A DNA stretch of 64,000 nucleotides from Burhinus oedicnemus (lineage: Eukaryota; Chordata; Aves; Charadriiformes; Burhinidae). The notes under the pieces were generated by a model. That model was not told the origin of the DNA. It did not search any database and was given only the letters and a program-made list of their open reading frames with translations. Every line of letters starts with the position of its first letter. Position 1 is the stretch's first letter. The stretch covers positions 209,788 to 273,787 of the forward strand of contig VFFE01007510.1 in assembly GCA_008921705.1 (NCBI GenBank), given 5' to 3'. Shown here piece by piece: positions 25,841-38,690 of this stretch. Position numbers and translations under genes: made by a program.

Positions 25841-26134
25841 ATGAAGCCAGACTCTTCTCAGTGGAGCCCAGTGACAGGACAAGAGGCAGTGAGCACAAAC
25901 TGAAACACAGGAAATTCCATTTAAATGTAAGAAAACACTTTTTACTGTGAGGGTGATCAAACACTAGCACAGGTTACCCAGAGATGTTGTTGAGTCTCCA
26001 TTGTTGGAGATATTGAAAATATAATGGGACATGGCTGTGAGCAACCTGTTGTAGGTGATGACCCTGGTGTGTGCAGGGGGGTTGTACTGGATGGTCTCCA
26101 GGGGTCCTTTCCACTTCAACAATTCTGTCATTCC
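25841..26134 (+). mobile_element. CR1 LINE, second half of the interrupted copy
   Basis: Sequence resumes with AAGCCAGACTCTTCTCAG, exactly the CR1 segment that should follow the break at 24910. It runs to the 3' end at about 26134, passing CAGGTTACCCAGAGA and GGATGGTCTCCAGGGG. The two halves together form one plus-strand copy. Confidence 0.94.
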
Positions 26135-28534
26135 AAGTTTAAGATCAGAGGTGAAATTAAGAGTTTCTAAGTGTGTTATGATCAGTAACCAAAAAAATTA
26201 CAGCTAAGATTAGAGAAAGCTTCTCTTTGACATTAAGGAGGCTCTTTTACCCTTATGCAGTAGAGGATTTTATTGTGAAGAAGATCCAAGGCTTGCAGTT
26301 AAAATGATGAATGGACTTAATCAATTTAAGATATGTTTCTTTAGTTGGAGCATTCAAAGCTTTATAAATTTTCAGAAATAATGAGAATTTTTTTAATAGA
26401 CCTCTGGATGTCATGTAGTTCAACCTCCCACAATCTATCTGCTTTGCATTGATTTAAGGATTATGTATGTCAAAAAGACTTCTATTTGCAATAAGAGTTC
26501 TCTGAGCAACTAAGAATACATTCACCATTAGCCATCAAACTCTGCATTAGGTATTAAATAAATAATAAAAAGATCCAGACGAAAAAATTACAAAAAATTA
26601 TATTTTGCTAGGCAAAATTATCTTGAATAATGTCTCTCTCTATTCATGTATGGGCTAACCAAAAATCAATGTACATTCTGAAACGATGTTTTTGGAATAA
26701 TCTGAACAGAATACCATTTTTTAATGTGGTCATTTCCAGTGTCTAGGTTTACCATTCTTATTTACTTTGCAAACGGTCTATATGACCTATGGTAAGGATT
26801 GGAAAGCCGGTCTGTGCCAGAACCAGCAAGTTAATCCATACCTTGTCAGGTTTGGCAAGCTGCATTTATAACAAAAAAACCCCAAACAACTCCAACATAA
26901 AAAAACCACCTGGGGATGGAGGGGGAGGATGGGGGAGGCAGATTCAGCTTTATATGGAAGAAAGTGGAGTAGAAAAGAACAGAGAACAGAAGAGGCACAG
27001 CAAAAGAAATGGATTGAAATAGGCCAGAGATAGAAGAGGATCAATATTTTCAATGTGCTGCTGAAAGAGAGTTGAAAAAATCTATGTCTATTGGTAAGAA
27101 CATGTTGAAGTGTTTTCATGAGGAGAGATTGTCCTGTCACTAGTTAATAAAAATGCAGAATAATCCCACTCATATTGTGAGAAGGTCACTATGATATTCA
27201 CCATAAGTTAAGAAAATCTGTGCATGGCAGAATGCTCTATGACTAACAATGTTTTTTGTAAAGGCGTCAGGAGACAGACAGTTATGTATCTGCACAACTC
27301 TAAGCTGTAATAAGTGAGTAGCTGTATTCAAAGAAGAAAGCTTGACATTTATCTTCTCTGAAAAATAAAAAGATTGAAAGCAAATAGTTTTTCTTGACAG
27401 CATTGAAACCCTTTCATGATTAGCTGGAGAAAGCAATTAAATATCATTAAAAGGTCATAAGAACTTGCATGGTCTGAGAACTAGGGGGAGCACAAATCTG
27501 ATAAAGAGTCTTGGAGAAAAATATTTTATAATTACATGTGTTAAGAGATGAGATTCTGCTTGGAAAGCAGGCACTGATACAGATGAGGAAGCATAAATTG
27601 CCTTTCATTTTATTTTGAAAAAATCTTTGTATAGAAAAGGAAAAAAATCTATCGTGAATCCTCAAGTACTTTTAAAGTAATGTAAATAGTTGCTAAGAAT
27701 ATAAAATCAGCCTTTATTTTATTACGAAAAGTGACATTTTGCAAATAATAAATCAACACTTCATAAAACCTCCATCCCCATGCAGAGCCTTAGTCATCTA
27801 CAAGTTGGAGAAGATTTATATTTTAAACTGTCTAATGACAATTTCATGGGGTTTGCACTACATAAGCCTTCTTTGTATAAATACAAGCCCAACAACTTAG
27901 TATTTTGATTGTAGATATAAAGATGTTTTGACACTTTATTCTCTAGAATTTAGTTCAGGTTCATTTAATAAAAAAAAAAGAATTTTTATGTTTTCAGAGA
28001 TTCCCAGTATTTTCTGGTTTATTGAAGAAGTCTTCTTTCAGAGCCAGGGGAAATATCTTTCTCTTTTGGACTTAGAAAGCAGAAAAATTAACTCTAAGGA
28101 CTGGCAGTTGCTGGAAATTTAAAACCTTTAAATTAAATACTGTTAACACAGAAAGTAAGTTAAAAGTAACTTGATTCAGGTTGATAGAGCTATTTTATTG
28201 AAATAAATGTATTAAGTCAGAATTTATAAAAGTGTTAGACCCAAAATGTATCAAAAGTCTACAATATAACTTTTTAAACATTTTTGCCAATGGATTTCCA
28301 AAGAAAATGTGAAGCACAAAGATTATAAGTCTGAAATGAGGTAGAAAGCAAGTTTTCCCCATGGCAAGAGTTTTCAGGTTTTGAACGCGAGACTTCTGAA
28401 ATATTTTCCTTTTGTTTTTCTTTAATGAAAAGTCTCAACAGGGCTCCATAAATACCAGAGCATGTCTCTAGTAAAACAAAAAGCAAAGAAATATGGGCTC
28501 AGAGGAGCAAATGATTTAATAACTAGATTCTTTG
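26135..28534. other. AT-rich unique stretch with a possible CR1 scrap
   Basis: No gene is seen. A 36-bp piece at 26397-26432 (AGACCTCTGGATGTCATG, then AGTTCAACCTCCCA) resembles the CR1 3' end read on the minus strand, but it is too short to be sure. A low-complexity A/C patch lies near 26868-26910. Confidence 0.45.
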
Positions 28535-29405
28535 CTGTCCATAAATTTGTCTAGCTCCATTTGAACCTGAAAATACTGTCTCTTTCCATAAACTCCTGTG
28601 GTAGTAAGCTTCAGATCTTCATGACCTGCTGTGTAAAATCATATTTTCTTTTACCTCATTTGGAATGATCACCTATCAGTTTCACCAATTGTCCCCAAAT
28701 TCCAGAACTGGAAGAACTGGTGAGTAACAGTTCCCCTGTCACCTTATACAATGCCTTCATGGGTCTGTAAATCTCTTATCATGTATCTCTTCAGGGTTTT
28801 CCTCTCCAAACCAAAAAGCCTCAGACTATCGCATCATGAGTTACGTGCTCGTGCTCTATTCCCTTCATCATTCTAATTGTGCTTCCCCGCAGCTTCTCTA
28901 ACTCTAAAATATATTTCCTAAAATGCATAGACAAGAACTGCTTATGACATCAAGCTGTTGATGCATGAAAATTTGATATAGCTGCAAAAAGGCATCCTCG
29001 TTCTGATTTTCAGAACCCTTCCTGATGATGGGCAGCATTGTTGTTGGCATTTTTGATTCTGCTGCGTGTTGACCTGTTGATTTCTGAAAACTGTCGATGG
29101 CTCAAAGACCTATTTCTTGGTTGTGATTAACAGTTCCAAGTTAAGCATTACACAAGAATGATTTGTGTTATCCTCTGTAGATACATTGCTTTTCATTTAT
29201 CTACACTGAAACTGTTTGTTCACCTTTTGCCCACTCAGCTTTCTGAGATTCTTATGACTTTCTTCTCCAACAGTGCAGCAATCAGCCACCAAATATAGTT
29301 TAGCATCATCTGAAGAAGGTGGACCTTTCATTGTCCTCTCCCTTCTCCAGGTAATTGAGAAAGAAGCTAAACAACCCAGCCTCCCCCCAAGCATGCATCC
29401 CTGCA
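28535..29405 (-). mobile_element. ancient amniote CR1 relic
   Basis: On the minus strand this follows, block by block, the old CR1 lineages shared by turtles, crocodilians and birds. Plus-strand landmarks are TTGTCTAGCTCCATTTGAAC, ATCTCTTATCATGTATCTC, CTTCCCCGCAGCTTC, GGCATTTTTGATTCTGCTGC, GTTGACCTGTTGATTT, TTTTCATTTATCTACACTGAA and TTTAGCATCATCTGAAG. Many small indels separate the blocks, so no coding frame survives. Divergence is far greater than in the other CR1 copies here. Confidence 0.75.
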
Positions 29406-30204
29406 GTTCAGTGCAGTCAAATCCATAATGTATCTGTCAGTTGGTATGGATTCAGTTCTGCAAGGAACCATGATGAATAGGTTTCCAATGCTACACTTTT
29501 TTTACTGGAAAACACCTCTGGAAAGAGTGACAAAAAAGGATCTCAACAGCTAATCAAGACAAATCTGTTTCCTCATTTGCTTACTCATTTTTTTAAAAAA
29601 AAAAATAAAACCAAAACCAAAAAACCGAAACCATAACACCAAGACAGAAAGAAAAAGAGAAATTTAAATTTTCAGTCAGGAAACTTTCCTGAAACAAATT
29701 AATTTTAATTTTTATCACCCCTCTCCCTTTGAAGCCTTAACTGACTGAACAGACCTGTCTGACTGCTTTTCTCTCCCAGATATTCACTACAATCCTTGTT
29801 TCTACAGAAGAGGTTGAAATTACTCTGAAATTGCATCTGCTCAATTTGAAAGAGGGTTTACAGTTAGTTTACAATTATCCATGCTAATCTAAGTTTCTGA
29901 TTGTCATTTCATTTCTTTGTATTATATTCAGCCTACCACATTTCCTGCTAGCTGACATGCTTTTGATCTCAGTAAATAAACTGTTGGTTTTATTCATCCA
30001 CTGCTGGTGAAAACTCCCCAGCAGTCTGGAAGACTGATCATGACTTAAAAATACTAATCCCTGATGGTCTTAAACTGATACCTCCACAGACTAAACCCCA
30101 TTTTACTAACTTATTTTTGCAGAAATGAGTGACTTTTATTAAGTGCTTTGCTTTTGCATAACATTCATAGGACATCAATTAATTCAAAGGACTCTTGCTA
30201 TCTC
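29406..30204. other. unique sequence, nothing recognised
   Basis: AT-rich, with an A-rich run at about 29593-29625. No gene or repeat family is recognised. Confidence 0.5.
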
Positions 30205-30330
30205 GATAGGAAAATGTTATCTCTGTTTTTCAGATGGAGAAACTGAAAAGTTGAAGAGGCTTCTTAAGGCCATATGGTAAGATAAGGACAGAGCTGGCAC
30301 TTCAGAGCTTGGCTTCTACTCTGGAATTAT
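30205..30330 (-). repeat. MIR-like ancient SINE fragment
   Basis: The plus strand reads GTTATCTCTGTTTTTCAGATG, GAGAAACTGAAAAGTTGAAGA, CTTCTTAAGGCCATATGGTAAG and GACAGAGCTGGCACTTCAGAG. This is the order of the reverse-complement MIR core: 'ccattttacagatg', 'aggaaactgaggc', 'cttgcccaaggtcac', 'agagctggga'. Such copies predate the bird-mammal split. Confidence 0.55.
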
Positions 30331-33300
30331 AAATGTCAAATGTCTTAGATAACATACAGTTAATAGTTAAGATAATAGTAGATATGGTTTGCTCATTGAG
30401 AAAATATAAAATAAATACAAAACCTATGAAATTTTGTATCAATCTGTTACTATGTATGTCATTTTGAGCAGATATTCAAAGTGTGGGAGAAGAAGAAGAG
30501 TAATTTTCATCTTTTCAGCATACAGTCTAGCAGCCTTTCTTCACTGTCTGCAGGCTTGGATACTTTACAGAGTTCAGTTCTGAGGGAAATTTTCTTCCCG
30601 ACTTCCTTCCTCTCATTCATATTCGAAGATCTTAATTCTTTTGTTATAATTCTCAAGTGTGAACCTATATGTTATTGAAAAGTATCAGACTAACCAGCCA
30701 GGAGAATAAAGTTTTGCATTTATACCTAGACTAGATACTGTGCAGCTTTTTCAAAAGCTGGTCAGCTATATGTTTAAAAGTGACCTAGATCAAGAAGTGA
30801 AGCGGTGATCAAAAGATTGATTTTGTCCTGGACTTCCTACAGGTACTACACAGCAAATATTCAGACTTTCTTTTCAGTTGAGAAATGAGATACTGATGGT
30901 TATTTCCCTTGTAATACTGTTTGAAAGCATCAGCTTTTCCAGAAAGACATGAGGGAGCAGAATTTAGCTGAAGTACCCAGAACTACCTCTTCATAGAACA
31001 TGAGGGACTGCAAGAGTCAGTCGAAGCCGCCTCCACAGAAGGTAGGATTACTGTCACACCAGGGTTCAGACCTGACCCAAATTCCCTTTAGGAAAATCAT
31101 TAATCATTAGTAATCTTTATAATCATTAGCAATCTTTATAATCATTAGCAATTATTATAGTAGTTATCAAATGATTACTCTAATACAGTAACTTGAGCAG
31201 TATTATTTGCTAAGTTCTAATTAGTTCCAACATTCTGAGAATGAAACAAAAGGAAAAACCATCACCCACAGGAAAAAATACCTGCATAAATGAGCGCAAG
31301 GAGGTAAAGCTTACCATCTCTGGAACCAGATAGAAATTGATGGACTGTATGTAAAGAACAATATTAAAAACAAGTGTAAGAGTAGAGGAAAGAAGTTGAA
31401 AAGGTAAAAGAAATTAACTCCTTCCACTTCTGCATCTGGTCAATGCAAAATAACTGCCTAGTTGTTCTACGTTTTGTGAAAGAGCGAATCTCATTTTAGT
31501 ACACAGAAGAAAAAATAGGTGATGGCAAAGCATGGTTCTACTTGTCATGCGTAGTTGCAGTCTATTAAAAGGCCACACTGAAAGAAAGAAACATGGACCT
31601 CACAGCTCTGTGCAAGTATGCTCATGCTTTGGCAGAAATATTGTAAACATGGGAGTACCGAATACAATTTAACAAGTACTGAAAAAGGTGCTGGATGGTA
31701 TTTCTTTTTCTTTTTTTTCGGCCCCCTTGAGGAGGGGTTGTCATGTAAGAGAACCGACTACATGGGCAAGTATGTTGATGCTGCTCCTAAGGAGTCTCAG
31801 AAAACCAGGACTGTTTCGAAACAACCATTTCAAACTTGTATGGAGTATGCCAACATTGATCTTTGTAAAGCATTATACAAGTTTTCCACTTGTACGGCAC
31901 TTCACAAATGCAACTTGACATGTCCAGAGAATTTTTTTAAAAAACCCCTCAGATTATATGGCATAGGATATAGTATAAACAAGACGGATCTCTTTTGCGT
32001 TATTTTAATACTGATGCATTGAAAAAGAATTCAAATTAAAAAAACAGAAAGCCTGTACTATTTCAGTATTAGAACACCAAATTGCCCAGACTCATGTCAC
32101 TTATTTCTGGGAGGTTTTGTTTTGTCTCCCTTCTCTGTCCCATATGTGGCACAAGTAATATAATTGGATTCATATTAAATATGTTAGCAGGAAGATGAGT
32201 GATTAACTAGCTAAAATTAAAATTATGAGTAAACTAAAATGTTTACAGAATGATTCAGATCTGATGTGTAAAAATGGGTACAGGTTATATATTGGGCTGA
32301 AGTGGTTCAAGATATGGTTTTAAGTAGTTCTAAGAGGTAAAAACATACAATATAAGCTCACTTGACATTCAGTACAAATGACACAGTTTGGCAGTGCAAT
32401 AAAGCAGACTTTGGGACTCCTTCTACCAGATCAAATACGTTACAGTCACAACAGCTGGTGCTGGTTCAAAGTCACTCAAGGGCCAGCAGATCAGTTCATA
32501 CTATCAAGCTTTTAACAATGCCAAGTAACATCTGTCCACAACAATGAATCTTCATCAGATCAGGTTTCATATGTCTTCCTGCTACCATATAAAACCGTCA
32601 TAAACTTTGATTCACATGCTTTAATATGCACAAATGCGGTCACATGGCCACAATTGTTTTGTACTCCATTGGCTCTGCAGCACAATTATCTGTGACTGCT
32701 CAGGTCCCATTTTATGGTTGTGGAACCTGGGGATATGAAAAGATGGCAACTCCCCCCCCCACTACAATCAAGAAGAAAAATAATGTTGTCTTTTGGTCTT
32801 GTTTCCTGCTTTCATATTTGGTCCTTCCACGATGTTACTTGTTTTACCATTTCTTCTTATATGTCTCTGTTACTTTTCCTGGATTGTACAAACCCAGTAC
32901 ACTAACATACAACAGCAGTTCAAGATCTGAATAACGACATCCTCTGCAGTTGTAGCTCATCATTCAGACCTGAATTTTGTCCAAAAGATATGTATAATCA
33001 ATGTTGTGCGAACATAGTTTAGTGTTATAGAAAAATATTATGTCAGTAGAATGGAGTAAAAGACCTTGCACCTCTTATTGGTGGTGTAACTGTAACAGCT
33101 GAGCATTACTATGGACTCACCACTTGTCCTTGGACCTATAACATATGCAAAAATTGAAACATTCTAATCTGTTCATGCACTTCAACCACACATTTGAACT
33201 GGTGGTGAGAGAGAAAAGTATATTTCAAAGTGGATACTCATTAATTGTAGAAATGATTAACAGATACCTTGAAGGTCCAGTACATGACATCCACCTTTTG

Positions 33301-34182
33301 GGTCAATGTTGGACAGATTAATGTGGCTGCAACATTTTCAGATCTCCTAATCCACACTCCTCCTTCTCAGCTGCTAGAATAATCCTGGTAAATGTACCAG
33401 AGAAAAAACTTTAGTATGCACCTTTAATAATGATAGAAATATCCACATCTGAAAGTTGAAACAGTGGATCTTCACAAAGCCAATTACACAATGTGCCATA
33501 GTTGGCCTTTATTTACTAATGTCATTTCAGTCTGTGAACAATATACCAACTGTGCTACCAAAAATTTATATGCACTGAACTGAAATACCATGGTAAACAC
33601 AATACTCCATCTTTGCTATTTCCCTGACCACAAAGTCTAACAATTCTGCAGATACTATTTTCCTTTTGTACCCTATTACATTTTTACCCTTTGCAGATAA
33701 ATTTATTTAATCTGTGGTTTTTCTTCTGGAAAGACTATGTCTTGTCTTGCATATGAGATTATATTGTCAGCATATATATTATTCGTTTGCTGTGTTATGC
33801 TAAGTCCACTTCAGAGCCACTTTATTCATATTAATTATCTCCTTCAGGAAGAAATTTGGTTCCTTGAAAATCCTTAAAGTAAAGAGAAAAACAACGCTTC
33901 AGTTTTGAATCTATGGGCTAGCTCATATCAGCAATCTAGTATGTTAGTAGTCTGTTTTACTGAGTAAACTTGGGAGAAAAAATGTGTCAGGGTTTCCTGA
34001 GCCATAAGAAGTTGTGGTTGTTGAGTTTTCTGTGCCATAATTAATATCAGTATGAAAAAATTCCAGGGTAACTAACTTGATGGAAGTTCTTCTATGCCAG
34101 GTAACTAAATTGATGTAAGAACTTACCATCTGATATAATTTTTAGATTATTATTCTAGTGAACTTCAGGCTGTCTTGGAGAA
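30331..34182. other. unique stretch, nothing firmly recognised
   Basis: No exon or repeat family is called. A 134-codon plus-strand frame at 31618-32022 and frames around 32362-32934 match nothing I recognise. A run of nine C lies near 32752. Confidence 0.45.
31102..31158 (+). repeat. three-copy 19-bp tandem repeat
   Basis: Units at 31102-31120, 31121-31139 and 31140-31158 are built on AATCATTAGCAATCTTTAT. Each contains an ATTA core. Confidence 0.95.
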
Positions 34183-34427
34183 GCAAATTCTCTCTGAATA
34201 TATATTCCATTTAAACATAAGAAATCACTTTCCTACTGTGCAAGTGGTGAAACGCTAGCACAGGCTACCCAGAGAGATTGTGGAATCTGTCCTTGGAGAT
34301 ATTAAAAATCTGACTGGACACAGATTTTGTGCAGCCTCCAGTAGGTGACTGTACATTGTGCAACAGAATTGGATTAGGTGATCTCTAGAAGGGCCTTCCC
34401 ACTTCAGCTACTCTGAGATTCTGTGAG
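34183..34427 (+). mobile_element. CR1 LINE 3' end
   Basis: A short plus-strand CR1: TTCCATTTAAACATAAG, GCACAGGCTACCCAGAGAG, GATTAGGTGATCTCTAGAAG and a decayed AGATTCTGTG tail. The 5' end is truncated, and only the end of ORF2 and the 3' tail remain. Confidence 0.92.
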
Positions 34428-37400
34428 CTGCAGATGCTCTGCAAATGCTCTGCTCCTGTCACTAAAGGACAAAAGAATATTATGTTGCCTCAGGGGCACC
34501 TCTAGCCAGTCTCAGCATTGACCAAGTTGGAGGGAATCATTGCCTAAAAGCAGCTGGCTTTGTTCAAGAATAAACCACCTATCCAAAGGCAGAAAAGTTA
34601 GACTAAAACGGATGAAAAAAAAAAAAAATAGAAAAGGAAGATTTTGATTAATTCTCAATCTTCTTTACCATTTCATACTGCAAAAATTCTTTGTGAAAAG
34701 ACTTGGCATCCTTTTCCTGTTGGTTCTTATATTTTTTCCTTTTCCTAGGAGACAATGTTCTTGTCATTTAGATAGGCTTAATGGAAGAAATCCACAGAAC
34801 AGAGACAGAAAACAGGTGACAAAATAAACTGCTTAACTGGAATAAAAGAAAATAATCCCTGTCTCCTAAGTTCTTGTTTTGTCTTCTTATCTCTCTTTTT
34901 CAGGCTTTGTATAGTACAAAACTCACACTGAATTCTGGCTAAGTCATAGTAGAAGGGCAGAGATAAGAGACAGTTGATCGTGGGGTTATCCAGAGTTGAA
35001 GGGTGCCTCTGTAAAACAGGATGTACTACTTTCAGGAATAGTAAGCTTGTGTTATTCAAACTTAGTGTACTATAATGCAAAATGTTTTGGAAATTTGCTG
35101 AGGAGATGGAGGTTCACCTCTCCATGGCTTACAGCTAATACAGAACAGAAAGAGAAACAAGCTAGCAAGCAAAAAGTCAGGAAATGCAGAAGAAGAAGAT
35201 AAACTCCATAAATTTTCAACTGCTAAGATCAGAGCATCATGCTAGTTGGAAATCACTCTCATATTAGAAATTTACCCTGATCTCCTGTGGTCACACACTT
35301 TACTCTGCTCTTCCTAATCAGCTTTTACCAACATGGCTATGAGTCAGGTGAATGAAAATTAGCAACATGCTACCTGCACAGACAGGAAAAACTTGCATTG
35401 TCTGCATAGAACAGACAGGTGCTGCTGCCCTATTGCATGCTTGAAAAGAAAAAGATTCTGTCCCATTTATTTGTCTGTGTAGGGACCCAAGGAGAGCAAT
35501 CTAGGTTAACTTGCGCTCATCTGGTCTAATTGTCCATAACAGGCTGTATAGATTCCTCAAAGTCTCCAGGGCACAGTGGGATTCCGTGTGGAAATAAAGA
35601 AATGGTAAGTACAAAGAGGCAGAGGCAGCAGTGTGAGGCTGCTCTCACCTATACTAGTATTTTCTTTCGCTTATCTTACAGGGTTTGAGTGTGTTTCAAG
35701 TTGCAGCTGACAGGATTCAGGACTGAAATTGGGAATAGAGGTGATCATAAGCTGAGCACAATGTGGGAGAACTGAACAGAGAGTACAAATTTAGTTAAGG
35801 CACCATAATTTGTAGGAGAAACAGGGAAGCAAGAGAAGGAAAACAAGTGCAATCTTGCATCCTTTCTGTAATAGACAGAGAGACGTTCTTCAGAATTGTG
35901 CTAGGACTATCAGTCGGAAGATTTTTCTTTCCACTGAATATAAAACCAAACAAGAAAAAACTTTTTATCGTACCTTTAACCTATATACAGTTAAGTTATA
36001 TATCAGAAAGTTCTTAAGGCAAATAAAACAATTCAGATGTAAAAATTCCCATTTAACCATGGGTGTTTGAAGAACAGGTAACTTGTAATTACCTTGGTAA
36101 ACACTGAATCAGCTGAGCAACTAGCACTACAGTATTAACTTTTCTGAGCCAGCCTTTTTCTAAACCAGACAGAGGGACACAAGGACAGTGGAGATAATAT
36201 CAAGCATTAAAAATGCAGCATAAGAACACCTCAAATCTTTATTCTTAGATTTTTCTAAGGTGTTTCTATATAACGCGTACACATTATTTCAATGCCCATT
36301 ACCAGTTGTTGACAGAAATATTCTCTGCTGAGTTAACAGCATTCTTCTGAAGATAATGAATACTTTGTCTTCTATATTCAACTTTATCTGTGTCTAACAT
36401 TCTTTTGCCTCATTTCCACTCCTGTAACTTTTTCAAAAACAAGGTACCAGCAAATGGCTAGTTATAACGTAAATAGTCATTCCATACAATTGGATTTATA
36501 ATTTTCCTTTCCTTATAATTCAGGGACCAAATCGTTTCTCCTGTGAACGCCCTTGACAAACAGTTCCTTTTCTAAGGTCCCAGACAGTCCTAAAGGATGC
36601 TTGATTGTTTGTGACTTACACTTCACTTAGTACATATATCCATACACTCTATATGACGTTTTTTTCCGCTTTGTTAGGTCTTTCTCGGCTCTTGGTACAA
36701 AGAGATAGGAATGTCTTAATAGAAACTCACAAATCTAAATGGTGATGCTACATCACAGAAACTGACCTTTAAACTCCAGATTTGAATTTCACAGGCTAAG
36801 ACTTTGATTCAACCCATTATAGGCAAGCTGTGCATTTCAGAGCTGGAATTTGATAAGCCCCTCCATTCTATTCTCTTGTTTGCTCTTGCAAATAGGTGTC
36901 TGGTTTGGGATCAGCCTGTTACTATTCAGTAATTAAGTGTAATTATGTGGAAAAAGGAGTGATTGTAAAATGTGTGTCTGCAAATCTAGATTTTGAATGG
37001 ACTTGTAAGATTTCAAATATAGCTTCTCTGATCCCTGTATTCTCCAAACACAGCACAATACTGCAGTGCATACTATTTTGTTCAGTGCAACAGACCTCAG
37101 GGTAGCTCTAAGAAGTGCTGTATTCTTCTATGCAGTCACATTCATCCTCGAAGCAGATTTTTAACTGGGGGTTCAAAAATGAATACATTCATTGCATAGA
37201 GAAACTGGCTTGCAGGCTGTAGGGCTAAAATCATCTAATTATAAAGTCATAATTCTTCGTGTGGATTCTTTGTTTCACCTTAGTTATTCCACTTCAGAAG
37301 TCACTTATTCAGAAAATTTGTCAGCAGAAATATTTTGGCCCTATTGCTATGCTGTAGGGAGAAAATTACTTCTACAGCATATTTCTCTGTATAGACAATT

Positions 37401-38690
37401 ACCTATGGTTTATCTTTTGAGTGATAATACAAGCTTTCTATATGAACCTAGGTAACTATCCGTTTCATTATTTTGCACAAAAATGAGAAGAAGCAGCCTA
37501 TCTAAACTGTATCATCTTTAAGAAAACATTTGATGTTCATAAAGTTTATATTTTGCTGCTATAGTAGAAATAACTGAAAATGACAGTAATTGCATGTTAT
37601 GATGAAACAGGAAATCCATATACAACTAAAAACCAAAAAAGAGGATCTTGTCTATTCCCTTGATGTTACCCTTGAGATCTCAATAAAGTAGCAATGGGCA
37701 AAAGTGTAAATGTTCAGAACTGGTTTCTTTGTAGCTTCTCTGAACTTTTCTGCCCTTTAAGGAATCTAAGAAGAAAAAAACCCTCATAAGATTTTTCTGT
37801 ACTGTACAACAAATTTGAAATAACCTTGAAGCACTTCTTTCCATTGTGTATAATTAAATTCATTTTAGGAAGGAAATCATAAGTTTGGTTTTGCTCTAAG
37901 GGAACATTTTTCAATATTTCCAAGACCTAACATTTGTTTTGCAGATAAAAAAGACAGTTTCTTTTGGTTGAGGGTAAAGTTACAATATACTTACAAATTA
38001 GCTGAATCATCTTACAGATTCTAAATATAGTCCTACATATAATAAATACTATAAATTTACATATGATGAATGAAATTAATTCTGATTAAAGATGTGGCAG
38101 TACAAAAATAACACCTGGGATGTCAACAGTAGTAGCATACTTATTCATGTTTGTAAAACATTTCAACAAGCTATTGTTTGTTGCTGTGAGCTATCTCTGA
38201 CTTACTAATAAAAATGGCTATAGGGTTCAGTCCAGTGCTGTAAACATCTTCAGTGTGGATTCAACTTCTGATCAAAGTTTTCAAACACACATCGTTTAAA
38301 TATCAGACACTTAAATCTGTAAAGGAGTAATTTAAATAGAGCAAATAATTCAAACTCAAATTCAAACAAATATATTGGTCACAGCTACAATATCAGAGTC
38401 CATGAATTTCATCATATTTGGCAAATGATTTTAGAAGAGTATTAGAATATCACATATATGATGAGAAAAGTTATTCGTTTATGCACTTTTTCTGTCCTGA
38501 AGCACAGTTTTGATGTCTGACACAAAGATATCTCTGCAGATGCATGTGGACACTCAGGTCTGGAGAAAAGACATCATGTGTGGAGATCTTTACAAGCTAA
38601 ACTACCCAAAGTGAATGCTAATTACCCACAATAAAGGAAGATCAAATAGAGAACATTAAAGGAATAGACATGTAACTAAATGCATCTAAG
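34428..38690. other. unique stretch, nothing recognised
   Basis: More than 4 kb of AT-rich sequence with only short frames. A run of 14 or so A lies near 34616-34629. No repeat family, exon or RNA gene is recognised. Confidence 0.5.

Noticed and set aside
31618..32022. 134-codon plus-strand frame
   Set aside because: Contains a homopolymer-encoded phenylalanine run and no recognisable motif. Not supported as a gene.
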